DNA from: Crocosphaera watsonii WH 8501
Lineage (GTDB): Bacteria; Cyanobacteriota; Cyanobacteriia; Cyanobacteriales; Microcystaceae
Length of the DNA: 64,000 nucleotides
NCBI RefSeq assembly: GCF_000167195.1
Contig: NZ_AADV02000002.1
Location: forward strand, 124,001 to 188,000
Reading direction: 5' to 3'
Position 1 is the stretch's first letter. Every line of letters begins with the position of its first letter. Positions 26,705-36,721 of this stretch are shown piece by piece. The translations under genes and the position numbers were made by a program. Under the pieces are notes generated by a model. It was not told the origin of the DNA. It searched no databases and saw nothing but the letters and a program-made list of their open reading frames with translations.

Positions 26705-28492
26705 TTATTTTAAAATTTTTCTCCCTTGACATTTCTCCGCAACATATTCAGGACTTATATCAAACTCTCCTTGAAGAGAATAATTGCGAGGAGGATGGAA
26801 ATAAGAACTATAGAAAAAAGTATGAGGTCCTTCACCAACTAAGCAAACAGACTCACCATCTTTTATCTTTGCCAGCACTTCTTGAGACACATTAGGCTCG
26901 ATATAATCTGATAAGGGAGAAAAGGAAGGCTTGCTAAAAAAGTAATTTGTTTTCTCCATAAAAATAAACATAAAAGCTGCTGCAACTAAGGCAAAATATT
27001 GTGGTTTAAGAATTCGTTTATCGGGTAATAAGTCTAGATTATGACACAGTAAATAACAATTTAGAGAAACAAAAACTATCATCCAATACATATAGTATCG
27101 AAGTTCATAAGCTTGAGGCATCAATGGTGTTAATGCTGTCATAATCAACATTAAAATCATAGCGACTTTAGCCTGAGCATTGAAGTTTCTGATGCACAAA
27201 TAAATAAATAAACAGAGGTTAACTAGGACATAACCGCCAAAATAACCACCGATACCAAATCTTTCTTCATCCCACGAAATAAAGTCCATAGCTAAAGTCC
27301 AAGGCCAAGGTCTTCTATCATCAAAAGCATTAATTTCCAATACCGACCTTCCCCAGCGTAGATGTGGAGGAAGCTTTCTTATATTTTCGTGCATGAAATT
27401 AGGAGCAGCTTCGTTATGATTGAGAACTATGCCAGCAATCTCAACTTTAACGGGATAAAATGGATTTTGATAAACAATGATATTTTTGATTGGAGTCGCA
27501 AAAATCAATAAACTTGCTAATAAACATAACAAGAAACTCTTAATTGCACGAGGACTATTAATTTTTTCATTTTCTGTTTGACCGTATTTCAAAATTACTT
27601 GTGGCAAAACTGTCAGCAAAATTAAACAAACCACAGGAATTAATTGAAATTTAATATGTGCCGCTCCTGCTGCTGAAGCGATAATAAGGAGAAACGTTTT
27701 GTTATTTAAGGAAATCTTATTAACATACAGTAGATAAGTTGTCAAAATTAAAATAGAAACACAAACATTCCCCGGTAAGTCAATATAACTTCTAGCTGCG
27801 TGCATATGAACCATCGGCACAGCTAACAAGGAGAGAGTAGCCAAATAAAAGGGTATTTTTAGATAAAACTTTAGATAAGAGATGATAGTAATTAGACTAA
27901 AAAAAGCGAGTAAATTGGTTGCTTCTGGTCTTTGAAATATTTTCCAAAAAAGTCCTTGTAAAAAGTTGGCTAATAGGGGAAATCCCTTGAGACGATGTTC
28001 TAAATTGTATTCAAAAGTATATTGTTCGGGGGAGATAATACCCCAAATCCTAGCAGCAAAAGGAAGATGATACATATAGGCATCTCCCCCATAGTTACCA
28101 TCAAAAAAGCTAATCTGAAAAATAGAAAATAGTATAGTAATAGAACCGACTGTTAACAATATTTTCAGGGTTAACTGAGAAACTATCTTGGATAGAAAAT
28201 GGTTAGTGTTTTTGTTATTTTGTAAAATAGGAAATGTTATACTCAGTAGTCCTCCTATTCCTAAAAAAGCTCTAATTTTTCGTAATAGTGAGCCGTCAAT
28301 ATATCCGAAATAACCAACTATTCCCAACATTAATGCTAGGGAAATTAAGACTAAACCAAGAAGTGTTATTTTTTGTTCTCTTAGTCCAAAAATAAACGGA
28401 ATATTTTTGAGGGCTGGCACAGCAACATATACCAGGGATGATGTAGTTAAAATGATGATGCCGAACACGAAACTAATCAGAGGAATAAACAT
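26705..28492 (-). CDS. Large polytopic membrane protein, probable GT-C glycosyltransferase
   Basis: A 595-residue protein with about 12 predicted membrane segments. The loop FFDGNYGGDAYMYHLPFAARIW has the Asp-rich first-loop pattern of GT-C glycosyltransferases, and the block LEHRLKGFPLLANFLQGLFW supports this. The C-terminal about 90 residues form a soluble domain (EVLAKIKDGESVCLVGEGPHTFFYSSYF). It sits between a GT39-like gene and an FkbM methyltransferase on the same strand, so a role in assembly of an exported glycan is the simplest reading. Donor and acceptor are unknown. Confidence 0.7.
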   Translation of the reverse strand: MFIPLISFVFGIIILTTSSLVYVAVPALKNIPFIFGLREQKITLLGLVLISLALMLGIVGYFGYIDGSLLRKIRAFLGIGGLLSITFPILQNNKNTNHFLSKIVSQLTLKILLTVGSITILFSIFQISFFDGNYGGDAYMYHLPFAARIWGIISPEQYTFEYNLEHRLKGFPLLANFLQGLFWKIFQRPEATNLLAFFSLITIISYLKFYLKIPFYLATLSLLAVPMVHMHAARSYIDLPGNVCVSILILTTYLLYVNKISLNNKTFLLIIASAAGAAHIKFQLIPVVCLILLTVLPQVILKYGQTENEKINSPRAIKSFLLCLLASLLIFATPIKNIIVYQNPFYPVKVEIAGIVLNHNEAAPNFMHENIRKLPPHLRWGRSVLEINAFDDRRPWPWTLAMDFISWDEERFGIGGYFGGYVLVNLCLFIYLCIRNFNAQAKVAMILMLIMTALTPLMPQAYELRYYMYWMIVFVSLNCYLLCHNLDLLPDKRILKPQYFALVAAAFMFIFMEKTNYFFSKPSFSPLSDYIEPNVSQEVLAKIKDGESVCLVGEGPHTFFYSSYFHPPRNYSLQGEFDISPEYVAEKCQGRKILK

Positions 28493-28578
28493 AATTTTGA
28501 AATTTTAGTTTATATACTCTGGATTAGAATTAATTTCTAATCCAGCTTAAAGTTTATACTTAGTGCTAGAATCAAATA

Positions 28579-29739
28579 CTATATATAAAGATTAGTGGGC
28601 AAGTTTTTGAAGTCGCTAATCTCAATAATTCTTGCTCCTTGGACTGACAAAGTATCGTCAAAGGTTTCATGAAGAAAGTCGAAATAAAGGTCTATTTTTG
28701 ATGTCTCAGAAAGATGAATCACCCAATCACGATAACTAGAAGCCAATAAATTACTATAAGCGTGGTAACGAAAAATAGGTTTATCCCCTACTTTAACCCC
28801 ACAAGTTAAGTCATTATCGGTTCCCTGTGCCGTAAAAACAACATCGATTAAGTAGCGTCCTTTATCCAAAATTAAAGGTGTTTTTAACCCAATAGAACCG
28901 TTTTCTTTGCTATAAAAATTAGAAGCATCTAGGGTGGTTCCTTCTCGGAAGCTAAAAGGGGGATTGTAAGGTACTTCTGATAAACGTTCTTGATGGATAT
29001 AAAGATTGTTGCGGATAGCGACTCCTGGGGGATAATCTTGGGCATTTTCGATGGTTTGATAGGTATTCAAATCAATAGAAATATACCCTTTCTCTAATAA
29101 GAAATCTAAACAACGAGTATCTTCTGGCTGGGTTTCTAAAATTAAATGGGGCTTGGCCGATTCGATGGTTTTGGACATTCCTTTAACGGCATCAAATTCT
29201 GCCCCTTCGATGTCCATTTTAACTAGATTAGGAACTAATTTGATATGTTCAACAAAATCATCTAGAGCAATAGTTGAAACCTCATAACCTTGAGTTCCTG
29301 TTGATTGTTCTGCGTAGATGCTATCGTTGAGATGACTGCCTAAATAAATGGGAACTTTACTGTAGGATTTGTAATAGACTGCCGCATGAAATAACTGCAC
29401 ATTACTACACCCACTAAGGACAATATTACGCTGACATTTATCAACAATACGGGGACTAGCTTCAAAGGAACAAACCACCCCTTTAGGTCCCACCATTCGA
29501 GACATAACGGTGCTTAAACCTCCAAAGTTAGCACCCACATCAAAAACTACATCACCAGGACGGCATAAGTCTCTCAAGGCTAATTGTACAGGAGGTTCCC
29601 AGAAGTTGCCCTGATACCAGGGAGAAATACCATACATTCGTACTTCTTCTAGTTTCTGATTGAGTCCTAATTGTTGATCAATTTCTGGGGCTAAACCTTT
29701 ACTTAGTTTTGCTTTTAACCATTCTTTCAGTTGTTTCAT
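28579..29739 (-). CDS. FkbM family methyltransferase with C-terminal beta domain
   Basis: A 386-residue protein. Residues about 50-235 are an FkbM methyltransferase: VVFDVGANFGGLSTVMSRM is motif I, then VCSFEASPRI, VKMDIEGAEFDAVKGM and HLILETQPE. Residues about 250-386 add a beta-rich domain (GSIGLKTPLILDKGRYLIDVVFTAQG...) that may bind carbohydrate. Enzymes of this family O-methylate sugars of surface glycans or small molecules. The ATG at 29739 overlaps the stop of the decayed glycosyltransferase (ATGA), so the two were once translationally coupled. Confidence 0.85.
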   Translation of the reverse strand: MKQLKEWLKAKLSKGLAPEIDQQLGLNQKLEEVRMYGISPWYQGNFWEPPVQLALRDLCRPGDVVFDVGANFGGLSTVMSRMVGPKGVVCSFEASPRIVDKCQRNIVLSGCSNVQLFHAAVYYKSYSKVPIYLGSHLNDSIYAEQSTGTQGYEVSTIALDDFVEHIKLVPNLVKMDIEGAEFDAVKGMSKTIESAKPHLILETQPEDTRCLDFLLEKGYISIDLNTYQTIENAQDYPPGVAIRNNLYIHQERLSEVPYNPPFSFREGTTLDASNFYSKENGSIGLKTPLILDKGRYLIDVVFTAQGTDNDLTCGVKVGDKPIFRYHAYSNLLASSYRDWVIHLSETSKIDLYFDFLHETFDDTLSVQGARIIEISDFKNLPTNLYI

Positions 29740-30076
29740 GATTCAGTTTTCTCCAATTTAGTTAACCATAAAAATGCGTGTTGTTCGTGACAATTATCGT
29801 TAAAAATACGATAATCTGGCTTTAATCCTAAGCTTTTTTCTTCATCCCAGGTTGCTAAATGTTCTTGTTCGATTTGTTTGGCTAACTTCCGAGTTTGTAG
29901 AACTCTGCTTAACGGGGGAAATCGAGATAATTTAGGCATCCAATCTAAAGAACGATAAGCTTGTAATAAGGTTTCAATTCCTTTGAAATACTCTAGAACT
30001 TTTGATTACTGCGATAAAAGGTTTGACCACCGCCAACCTTACTAAATAAATCGAAATCAGCAATCAGGACTTTCAT
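29736..30076 (-). pseudogene. Glycosyltransferase remnant: both ends kept, middle deleted
   Basis: From ATG 30076 the frame reads MKVLIADFDLFSKVGGGQTF and ends after YRSNQKF at a TAG. The N-terminus with its Gly-rich loop is typical of GT-B glycosyltransferases. Directly after, in another frame, VLEYFKGIETLLQAYRSLDW continues into MPKLSRFPPLSRVLQTRKLA and ends with FLWLTKLEKTES at 29736. This C-terminal part looks like the end of the same or a similar enzyme. Hundreds of codons between the two pieces are gone. The surviving C-terminal frame (ATG 29939) is 67 residues and unlikely to work alone. Confidence 0.7.
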
Positions 30077-30530
30077 AAGATACTAATTAATCACTTTTTT
30101 ATAGTTTCGCCTTGGTTGACAGAATCAATTAATTCTTGGTTTAAGGCTAATGATGGCATCCGTAAAATACTAAGCACAATTTAAGGGTTTGTCAACTTAT
30201 TTTATCGGAAGTCAGTGAGTTGAATGTTTAACCTTAACTTAGTTTATGATAACTAACCTAAGATTATCGGCTTTTCGTCATAGAAAATATAATCTAAAAT
30301 AGAGGTCAATGATGTTGCTGACGTTGACTCATTGCCAAAAGTTCCCTGAGAAGGCAGTTATCAGTTATCACCTCAATAGAAAAGTTCGTAGTGAAGGCTT
30401 TAGCCATCATGAGGACTATCTTTATCATCTATTAGGACTAACTACAAACTAGGGAAATTCAAGATTTTAACTTTTGAATAGTAGAAACTAAAATGACTTG
30501 CATACTATCTACCTATTTATTTATTTAATT
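30077..30530. other. 454-bp AT-rich intergenic region, no gene seen
   Basis: No convincing reading frame on either strand. The only structure I see is an imperfect hairpin, TGAAGGCTTTAGCCATCA at 30392-30409, in a block (GTTCGTAGTGAAGGCTTTAG) that resembles dispersed cyanobacterial repeats. The glycosyltransferase-remnant promoter should lie at its left edge. Confidence 0.5.
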
Positions 30531-30534
30531 CTCT

Positions 30535-30579
30535 TAATAAAAAAACGTAGAAGGTAAAATCAACTATTACTTCTACGTT
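30535..30579 (-). terminator. Rho-independent terminator of the porin gene
   Basis: AACGTAGAAG (30544-30553) pairs with CTTCTACGTT (30570-30579). On the minus strand the stem is followed by a run of seven or more T. It lies 27 bp past the porin stop. Confidence 0.85.
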
Positions 30580-30605
30580 CTTAACTCTAATTTTTTGAAA
30601 TTAAA

Positions 30606-32366
30606 TTAGAACTTAAAGGTAGTCCGTAAAACCCCAACCCAAATAGTATTGTTATCTTCATCCCCTTCAGGGTTGATCACAGTGTAGAAACCAGGGGTTA
30701 ATAAGATACCATCTGCAAGAGGATACTTATACTGAGCCTCGATGATATAAGGAGTATCTCTGTCAATAGACTGTAAATCTCCAGGAAGGGTTTCAACCCG
30801 TTCAGCAGTAACGTATTGTCCACCACCAACAGAAAATACAGCACCTTCCTTAAAGATATCCACAGCAGACAAAATAGCTGTCCAAGTCCATAAATCAGCC
30901 CCTAAACCACGGCGATCTTCTCCATTAGCCGGGTTAGCAACACCTTGAGCGCGGGCTAAAGCATAGGCACCAGTAGCGTATAAATGGAACGTATCATTAA
31001 TACGCCAATCTCCTGTTATACCGTAACTATCTCGATTAGTGGCTACGTCAAAGAAGGGATCACTAGCCACACGGCTACCATTACTAGAGGAAGTATTAAC
31101 ATCATCCTCAGTGAAGTGGGAAAACACATAGGTAAAACTGATGTCTAAACTATCAGTGGGATAAATACTTAACTGACCCCCTGTACTATAGGAACCGTTA
31201 AATAAACCTTCCCCTAAGTCGGGGCTATTTCCGTTATCTGCTAGGTAAAGACCCCTGACTACAAAAACATCGTCCCAGAACTTGTATTCCGCACCAGCAC
31301 CGATCCCTTCCGGTCCACGGAATAGTAAGGGGTTACGACGGATGAAACGGGACAAAGCACCGCTTCCAGAACTAGCTAAGAATGGGTTACCTACATCAAA
31401 AATGTTGTCAATATCTAAGGCATTGGTTCCTACCCAACCACGGAACTTACCGATGGGGAAGCGATAGTAAACATCATTTAATTCCACATCAGCATCATTA
31501 GACGCATCGTGTCCTAAACGGGCCATGGTGGTTCCCATTGCCCGATCCCATCGGGGAATGGTTCCAGTTTGAACACGAACCCTTAAACGGTCTTTTCCGT
31601 AGAAACTACTGTCAAAATTGAGTCGAGTCCGGAAGGCTAAAGTGGCATTATCATCAGGTCTTCGGGTTGCTCTGCGTCCGTCTGCCCCAAAGTTAAAGAT
31701 AGCATCCCGTTGACGAGAATCGATCGCCCGTTCTCCAGATGCAGAGGAGAAGGTAAACAAGACTTCCCCTCCTAGTTTAGTGGTGGTAGAAAACTGATGA
31801 TCTTCGAGGAAAGCAACCCGTGATTCTAAGTTATCCACCCGTGATTTTAGGGCCATTAACTCTTGTTCAAATTCTTGGGCCAACCGCTTTAATTTTTCGA
31901 TATCTTCCCGTAAAACGGCGACATTTTCCTGTAATAACCGTTCGATGGTGTTTAAACAAGCGTTTAAACCGGCAGCAAACTCCCAACGAGACGTAGCGCG
32001 GTTGCCTCGGAAGGTGCGATCGGGATAGCCCACAATACAACCATAACGCTCTACTAAACTCCTTAAAGCTTCGTAGGCCCAGTCTGTAGGGGAAACGTCT
32101 CTTAACTCAGAAATATTGGTAACTTGGGACATTCCATCCCCACTGGTGTTATCCCAAAACTGTTTACTGGTGTCTCGGTTTAAAGGAGTGTTGAGGGTTG
32201 GACGATTTTGTAATACCCCTAAAGCTTCTTCAGGGGAAATGATCTCCCCTTGAGTTTGGTTTAGTTGGCTTTCATCGGGAACAGCGATCGCACTTTGAGC
32301 AGCGATCATCGATAAGACTGCTACACCGGATGTCATTTTGAGACATTGGGAGAATAATTTCCGCAC
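30606..32366 (-). CDS. SLH-domain outer-membrane porin (OprB-like, iron-uptake porin type)
   Basis: A cyanobacterial major outer-membrane porin of about 586 residues. The order is signal peptide (RKLFSQCLKMTSGVAVLSMI...AIA), an SLH domain (SPTDWAYEALRSLVERYGCIVGYPDRTFRGNRATSRWEFAAGLNACL) that anchors to peptidoglycan, a coiled coil (LLQENVAVLREDIEKLKRLAQEFEQELMALKSRVDNLES), then the beta-barrel ending in a C-terminal Phe (RTTFKF). The GTG at 32366 is preferred: it has GAGGAA nine bases upstream and gives a proper signal peptide. A TTG at 32420 would add 18 residues. The family includes porins reported to admit inorganic ions including iron. Monocistronic with its own terminator. Confidence 0.92.
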   Translation of the reverse strand: MRKLFSQCLKMTSGVAVLSMIAAQSAIAVPDESQLNQTQGEIISPEEALGVLQNRPTLNTPLNRDTSKQFWDNTSGDGMSQVTNISELRDVSPTDWAYEALRSLVERYGCIVGYPDRTFRGNRATSRWEFAAGLNACLNTIERLLQENVAVLREDIEKLKRLAQEFEQELMALKSRVDNLESRVAFLEDHQFSTTTKLGGEVLFTFSSASGERAIDSRQRDAIFNFGADGRRATRRPDDNATLAFRTRLNFDSSFYGKDRLRVRVQTGTIPRWDRAMGTTMARLGHDASNDADVELNDVYYRFPIGKFRGWVGTNALDIDNIFDVGNPFLASSGSGALSRFIRRNPLLFRGPEGIGAGAEYKFWDDVFVVRGLYLADNGNSPDLGEGLFNGSYSTGGQLSIYPTDSLDISFTYVFSHFTEDDVNTSSSNGSRVASDPFFDVATNRDSYGITGDWRINDTFHLYATGAYALARAQGVANPANGEDRRGLGADLWTWTAILSAVDIFKEGAVFSVGGGQYVTAERVETLPGDLQSIDRDTPYIIEAQYKYPLADGILLTPGFYTVINPEGDEDNNTIWVGVLRTTFKF

Positions 32367-32535
32367 TTTTGCGTTCCTCACGCCTAAAACTAATAAGCCT
32401 AATTGATGTTTTGGGAACAATTTCGGCTATTAATACTAATCTAATGGTTAGTTAAGAGAAGATTGTCAAATCATCATCTTTTATTATTATTTTCCTGAAT
32501 TTTTCTCTATCCTTTCTCTATCCGCATTAACGTTA

Positions 32536-32580
32536 GTGAGCAGGATGCTCACACTCCCCCTGCTCCCCCTGCTCCACACT
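32536..32580. repeat. Hairpin plus short tandem CTCCCCCTG repeats
   Basis: GTGAGCA-GGA-TGCTCAC (32536-32552) is followed by CTCCCCCTG twice and CTCC (about 32554-32575). It lies between the phoU stop and the porin promoter region and may end phoU transcription. Confidence 0.5.
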
Positions 32581-32586
32581 CCCCAC

Positions 32587-33255
32587 TCACCCCCGATGGC
32601 CGGTAACAATATAGGAGACACGCTGAGCAATATTAGTAGCGTGATCAGCCATTCTTTCTAGATGACGAATCATCAGAGCAAGGAGTAAAAATGGCTCAAT
32701 TACCCCTGGAATACTGTGCTGATAAGCTAAATGATGATAGAGTTCCTCGTAAGCATCATCCACGGTATCGTCTAACTTTTTCACCCGTTGGCCGGCACCG
32801 GCATCTAAGTCTGCCAAAGCCACTAAACTGGTAGCCAACATCATTTGAGCATGATTAGACATCATGGCAATATCGTCCATACAATCGTGGGGTTCGTAGG
32901 CAAATAATTTAACGGAAATTTCCCCTAAATCTTTGGCATAATCTCCAATCCGCTCTAAATCTCTGACTAATTGCATAAAAGCACTCAGAAGACGTAAATC
33001 TTGAGCAACAGGAGATTGTAGGGTCATTAATGTCGCACAGTCTAGTTCGATTTTACGATAGTAACGGTCAATTTTTTTATCGAGAATAGCAATTTTGTGG
33101 GCAGCATCAATATCTCTTTCAAACAAAGCTTGATGACTGAGTCGGAAAGATTCTTCTACTAAGGTTCCCATGCGCAAAACTTCTTGTTCGAGTCGTTTCA
33201 AACAACGTTGAAAATACGTATTTTCTGGATAATTTTCTGGGTAAGAGACATTCAC
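32587..33255 (-). CDS. phoU: Phosphate signalling protein PhoU (SphU)
   Basis: A 222-residue PhoU with two tandem three-helix PhoU repeats. Each has the metal-binding type motif (ERDIDAAHKIAILDKKIDRYYRKIE in the first, DLDAGAGQRVKKLDDTVDDAYEEL in the second), and RHLERMADHATNIAQRV closes the protein. PhoU represses the phosphate regulon by linking the Pst transporter to the histidine kinase. In Synechocystis the homologue SphU acts with SphS. Here the sphS-like kinase gene is immediately upstream on the same strand (162 bp), which supports the assignment. Confidence 0.95.
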   Translation of the reverse strand: MNVSYPENYPENTYFQRCLKRLEQEVLRMGTLVEESFRLSHQALFERDIDAAHKIAILDKKIDRYYRKIELDCATLMTLQSPVAQDLRLLSAFMQLVRDLERIGDYAKDLGEISVKLFAYEPHDCMDDIAMMSNHAQMMLATSLVALADLDAGAGQRVKKLDDTVDDAYEELYHHLAYQHSIPGVIEPFLLLALMIRHLERMADHATNIAQRVSYIVTGHRG

Positions 33256-33417
33256 AACACTATTTTTAACCTATACCTAATACTACTTGATTAAAAATTT
33301 AATTTAGACCTATATCTACCATAGTCTTTTTTCTCTGCAAGTTACAACAATTTGCAACATAAATTTATTGTCAGATTATATACTTTAACAGCAAGAAGTT
33401 AAGAAATCACTAACACT

Positions 33418-34755
33418 TTAAGGGGTTTTGGTTAACATAATTTCTATCCAAGCCCCTCCTGTATCAGGATGATTTTTAGCTGTGATTGTTCCCCCGTGAG
33501 CTTCGATAATTTCTTGGACAATCGCTAGTCCTAAACCGCTTCCTGATCTGACAGATTGATCATCTACTCCTTGTCGGGTGCGAGAGGTATCCCCACGATA
33601 TAAACGATTAAAAATATGGGGTAGATCCTTATCTAAAAAACCTGTTCCTTGATCGAGAATACTAATTTCTCTGGTTTGCTCATCTTGATTATCTCGGAGA
33701 TTGACAAGAATTTCACTGTTATTAGGACTATGTTTAATACTATTATCAAGAAGATTAATAAAAACTTGAATTAAACGAGAGCGATCGCCGCTAAATTGTA
33801 ATGTTTTTGCTCCAGAAATCCTTAAATTGATTTGTTTTTCTTGGGCAAGGGGTTCTACTACTTCCCAGGCTACCAATAGTATATCGTTTAATTCTAATAG
33901 TTCTAAGCGTAAATTTTGGTAAGGATTGTCTTGTATTTGACTCAATTCTAACCAATCTTCAACTAAATTAATCAGACGCTGGGTTTCTTGTCCCATTTGC
34001 TTTGCTCGACGGCCTTCGGGATCTGCTAAACGTCTTTCTAACCACTCAGAAATCAGGGAAATTGATGTTAAAGGAGTGCGTAACTCATGGGTGAGATCGG
34101 ATAAAGCACGATCACGAGAACGGGATAACTCCACTAGGGGTTGTTGGTTATGAAGATAGACAACAACTTGTCCTTGAGGTAAGGGATAAGCAAAGCCTTT
34201 TAAAGCTACAGAACTGCTATTTAGGTTATTTTTTGGGTAATTCTGGTTTTGATGTCCTTCTGGTACGTAATTGGTGGGGTAGAATGTCCACTCATTCACT
34301 TGAAGACTTTGAGTTTGCCGAGTTTGTTCGATTAGTTGATCCAATTCATAGGAACGAACTAACTCCAGTAATAAACGAACTTGTCCAGGTTGCCAGCGAT
34401 CAATTTGCAATAAGTGCTGAGCTTGTTGATTACACCATAGTAACTGATTTTCTTGATCTACCCGTAAATAAGCAATGGGGGCGATCTCTAAAATCTCCTG
34501 TTTTAATGCTAATTCTTGTTGTTGTTTGTGGTATTGTTCTTTAATATAGCCAATTTCCCTCTTAATTAGAGTTATTACTGGTAAAGCTCCCAATAAATCT
34601 TGTGTATCAGGACAGAAGGTTAAAACGTTCTTTAATTGAGCTTTTAGGTGATAACGGCTCCAAATTAGAATCATCATCCCTAAGAGAAAGCCAAGAATAA
34701 AAGAGTACAAAATTACACAGGGGGTTTGACAGCAGTTTTCAATTGAGTGTATCAA
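33418..34755 (-). CDS. sphS: Phosphate-sensing histidine kinase (SphS/PhoR type)
   Basis: A 445-residue sensor kinase. The N-terminus has one membrane-associating helix (ILYSFILGFLLGMMILIW). A PAS domain follows (about 85-205, EILEIAPIAYLRVDQENQLLWCNQQAQHLL). The HisKA box LTHELRTPLTSISL holds the phosphorylated His near residue 223. The ATPase domain has the N box NLLDNSIKHS and the G boxes DQGTGF and GSGLGLAIV. Adjacent phoU supports a phosphate role; the response regulator sphR is not in the window. Start codon is uncertain: TTG 34755 or TTG 34710. Confidence 0.88.
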   Translation of the reverse strand: MIHSIENCCQTPCVILYSFILGFLLGMMILIWSRYHLKAQLKNVLTFCPDTQDLLGALPVITLIKREIGYIKEQYHKQQQELALKQEILEIAPIAYLRVDQENQLLWCNQQAQHLLQIDRWQPGQVRLLLELVRSYELDQLIEQTRQTQSLQVNEWTFYPTNYVPEGHQNQNYPKNNLNSSSVALKGFAYPLPQGQVVVYLHNQQPLVELSRSRDRALSDLTHELRTPLTSISLISEWLERRLADPEGRRAKQMGQETQRLINLVEDWLELSQIQDNPYQNLRLELLELNDILLVAWEVVEPLAQEKQINLRISGAKTLQFSGDRSRLIQVFINLLDNSIKHSPNNSEILVNLRDNQDEQTREISILDQGTGFLDKDLPHIFNRLYRGDTSRTRQGVDDQSVRSGSGLGLAIVQEIIEAHGGTITAKNHPDTGGAWIEIMLTKTP

Positions 34756-35029
34756 AATTTGGCTTAACTGAGTGACGGGGTGACCCCGGATTTCTCACAA
34801 ATTAATTTGAAAGCCCAATCCAGAGATGAAAAATGATAATTTTTAGGACTAATAGAAATTTTGAATATAGATGAATAAAAAAATTGACTTTGATTATCCA
34901 AAAATTGAGTTTAAGAGGGAATAATTATATTAACTTTTGATTTTCTCCACGATAAATAAGACTAAATGAAAGTATCAGTCAGTCAACAACTTATGATAGA
35001 TATCTTTTTTGAAAAACAACTTATTCTAC
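34756..35029. other. Gap between sphS and the IS1380 transposase
   Basis: No gene seen. TGACCCCGGATTTCTCACAA at 34792-34811 may be the outer end of the IS1380 element, whose termini often begin with CC-rich sequence, but I could not find a matching inverted copy on the other side. Confidence 0.3.
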
Positions 35030-36517
35030 TTATCCAGTATTAGGAATAGTTTTAATTCTTTTGTTAGCAATAGACAAAATATCTTGATAAGGACAAGCAC
35101 TAGCTATAGCGATAATAATTCTTCTACAACTAATCTTTATTCTGGCTCCCAACTTAAGAAGATTTAGACGTATTCTTCCCACAGTTGCTTTAGCCAATGA
35201 AGTTTTTTTTTAAACAGTGTTGACGAAAAGCATTTATGAGAACATAAGCCCAGGAATGTATCCATAATCTTAGTTTATTACTTTGAAATGTTTGAGTTGA
35301 AGTTCTATCAGCTAACAAGTCTAATTGTTGTTCTTTAATCCGATTTTCCATCTCGCCTCTCGGACAGTATTTTTTTGTATAAAGTTTTGAGGGTGGAATT
35401 TTTGAAGCGGGCAAAGATGTCACCACATGGCGCATTTTTAAGCCATCACTTCCATAACAAACTTTTGTCACTACTCTTCTTTGACAACTCCATGACTTTT
35501 CTGTTTTATAACGAATAGAGCGATACCAAGTAGAAATTGGTACTAATTTTTTAACTTCTTCTAAATCTTCTTTTTTCTGAAATAAACTATCCATTAATTC
35601 AGTTATTGGAGCTAGTTTTTTTTCATATTCATGTTTGGCTTTTTCAATTACATCATCCGCTCGTAACTTAAGAACGCCATTTATTCCCATAGCTATAACA
35701 TAATCAACTAAAGGCTGATTTTCACAAAAATAGAAGATTTCTTCACGGGCATAGGCACTATCACCCCTAACTAGGATATGAGTCTCTGACCATTTTTCTC
35801 TAATTAGTCCGATAATTCTTTGTAATTCGTCTAAGGCTCCATCGGCTGGATCTACATTAGATGAACGAAGTTTAGCAACTAATAAATGATGCCCACAGAA
35901 AATATATAAAGGAGCATAACATACTCCGTGATAATAACTATTAAAAAATGGCCCTTCTTGATTACCATGTACTTGGTCATCCGTGACATCCATATCTAAT
36001 ATAATACTTAAGGGAGGTTTTTTATAAGACTCTAAAAAAAAAATTCGACAAAAGATTTTTCAATGGCTTCAAAGTTGGGTTCTATTTTATGATAACGACT
36101 CGTTTTTTGGTCGAGAATAGTCTCAGGACAATATTCCAATCTATTAATTGTACTTTTTCCAGCTAACCATCCCTTTTTATCTTCAAGTTCATTAAGCTTT
36201 TCTAAAGCGATCTTAAGGGCAGGATCGTGACGTAATTTATCATGGTCATTGACATCTTCATAGCCTAAAATAATTCCATAAAGCCTTTGTGCTAATAACT
36301 CATGAACGGAATGATCTACATAAGATTGATGACGATGATCTTGAAAACAGTTACCAAACTTCTCCGTAATTCCCAGTTTTTTATCCAACTCAGCTATCCA
36401 GACAATCCCCGCATCTGAAGTGATTAGTCCCCCATCAAAATTAGCGATTATTTCTTTTCCTTTCTGTTTACTAAAGTTGATTACTTGACGAGGGGTTCGG
36501 GGATGACTGGGACTCAT
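35030..36517 (-). pseudogene. IS1380-family transposase in three frames (two homopolymer shifts)
   Basis: Frame 1 (36517-36032): MSPSHPRTPRQVINFSKQKG, then ANFDGGLITSDAGIVWIAEL with the first Asp of the DDE core, and HDKLRHDPALKIAL. Frame 2 (35993-35190): ILDMDVTDDQVHGNQEG and HILVRGDSAYAREEIFYFCE. Frame 3 (to 35030): SLAKATVGRIRLNLLKLGAR and an end at IPNTG. The first break is in ten T and the second in nine A (coding sense; 36034-36043 and 35203-35211). Each would be repaired by a -1 shift. The full protein would be about 495 residues. Either slippage restores it or it is dead. Confidence 0.85.
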
Positions 36518-36721
36518 TAAATCAGTTTAAGGTAAATTGCTTTAATAATTAAATTATAGCATATTTTATTCTAACAATCTAGTACTATTAGAGATTTTAT
36601 TAATAATTTTTTTGGAAAAATGAGTGATTGATTTATCTTTTCATCTTTGTCTAATTCGGGTTGATTTTAACTTAAAATCTGACAACAGACTGTTGGTTGG
36701 GGAAATCTGCGATCGCTCTGT

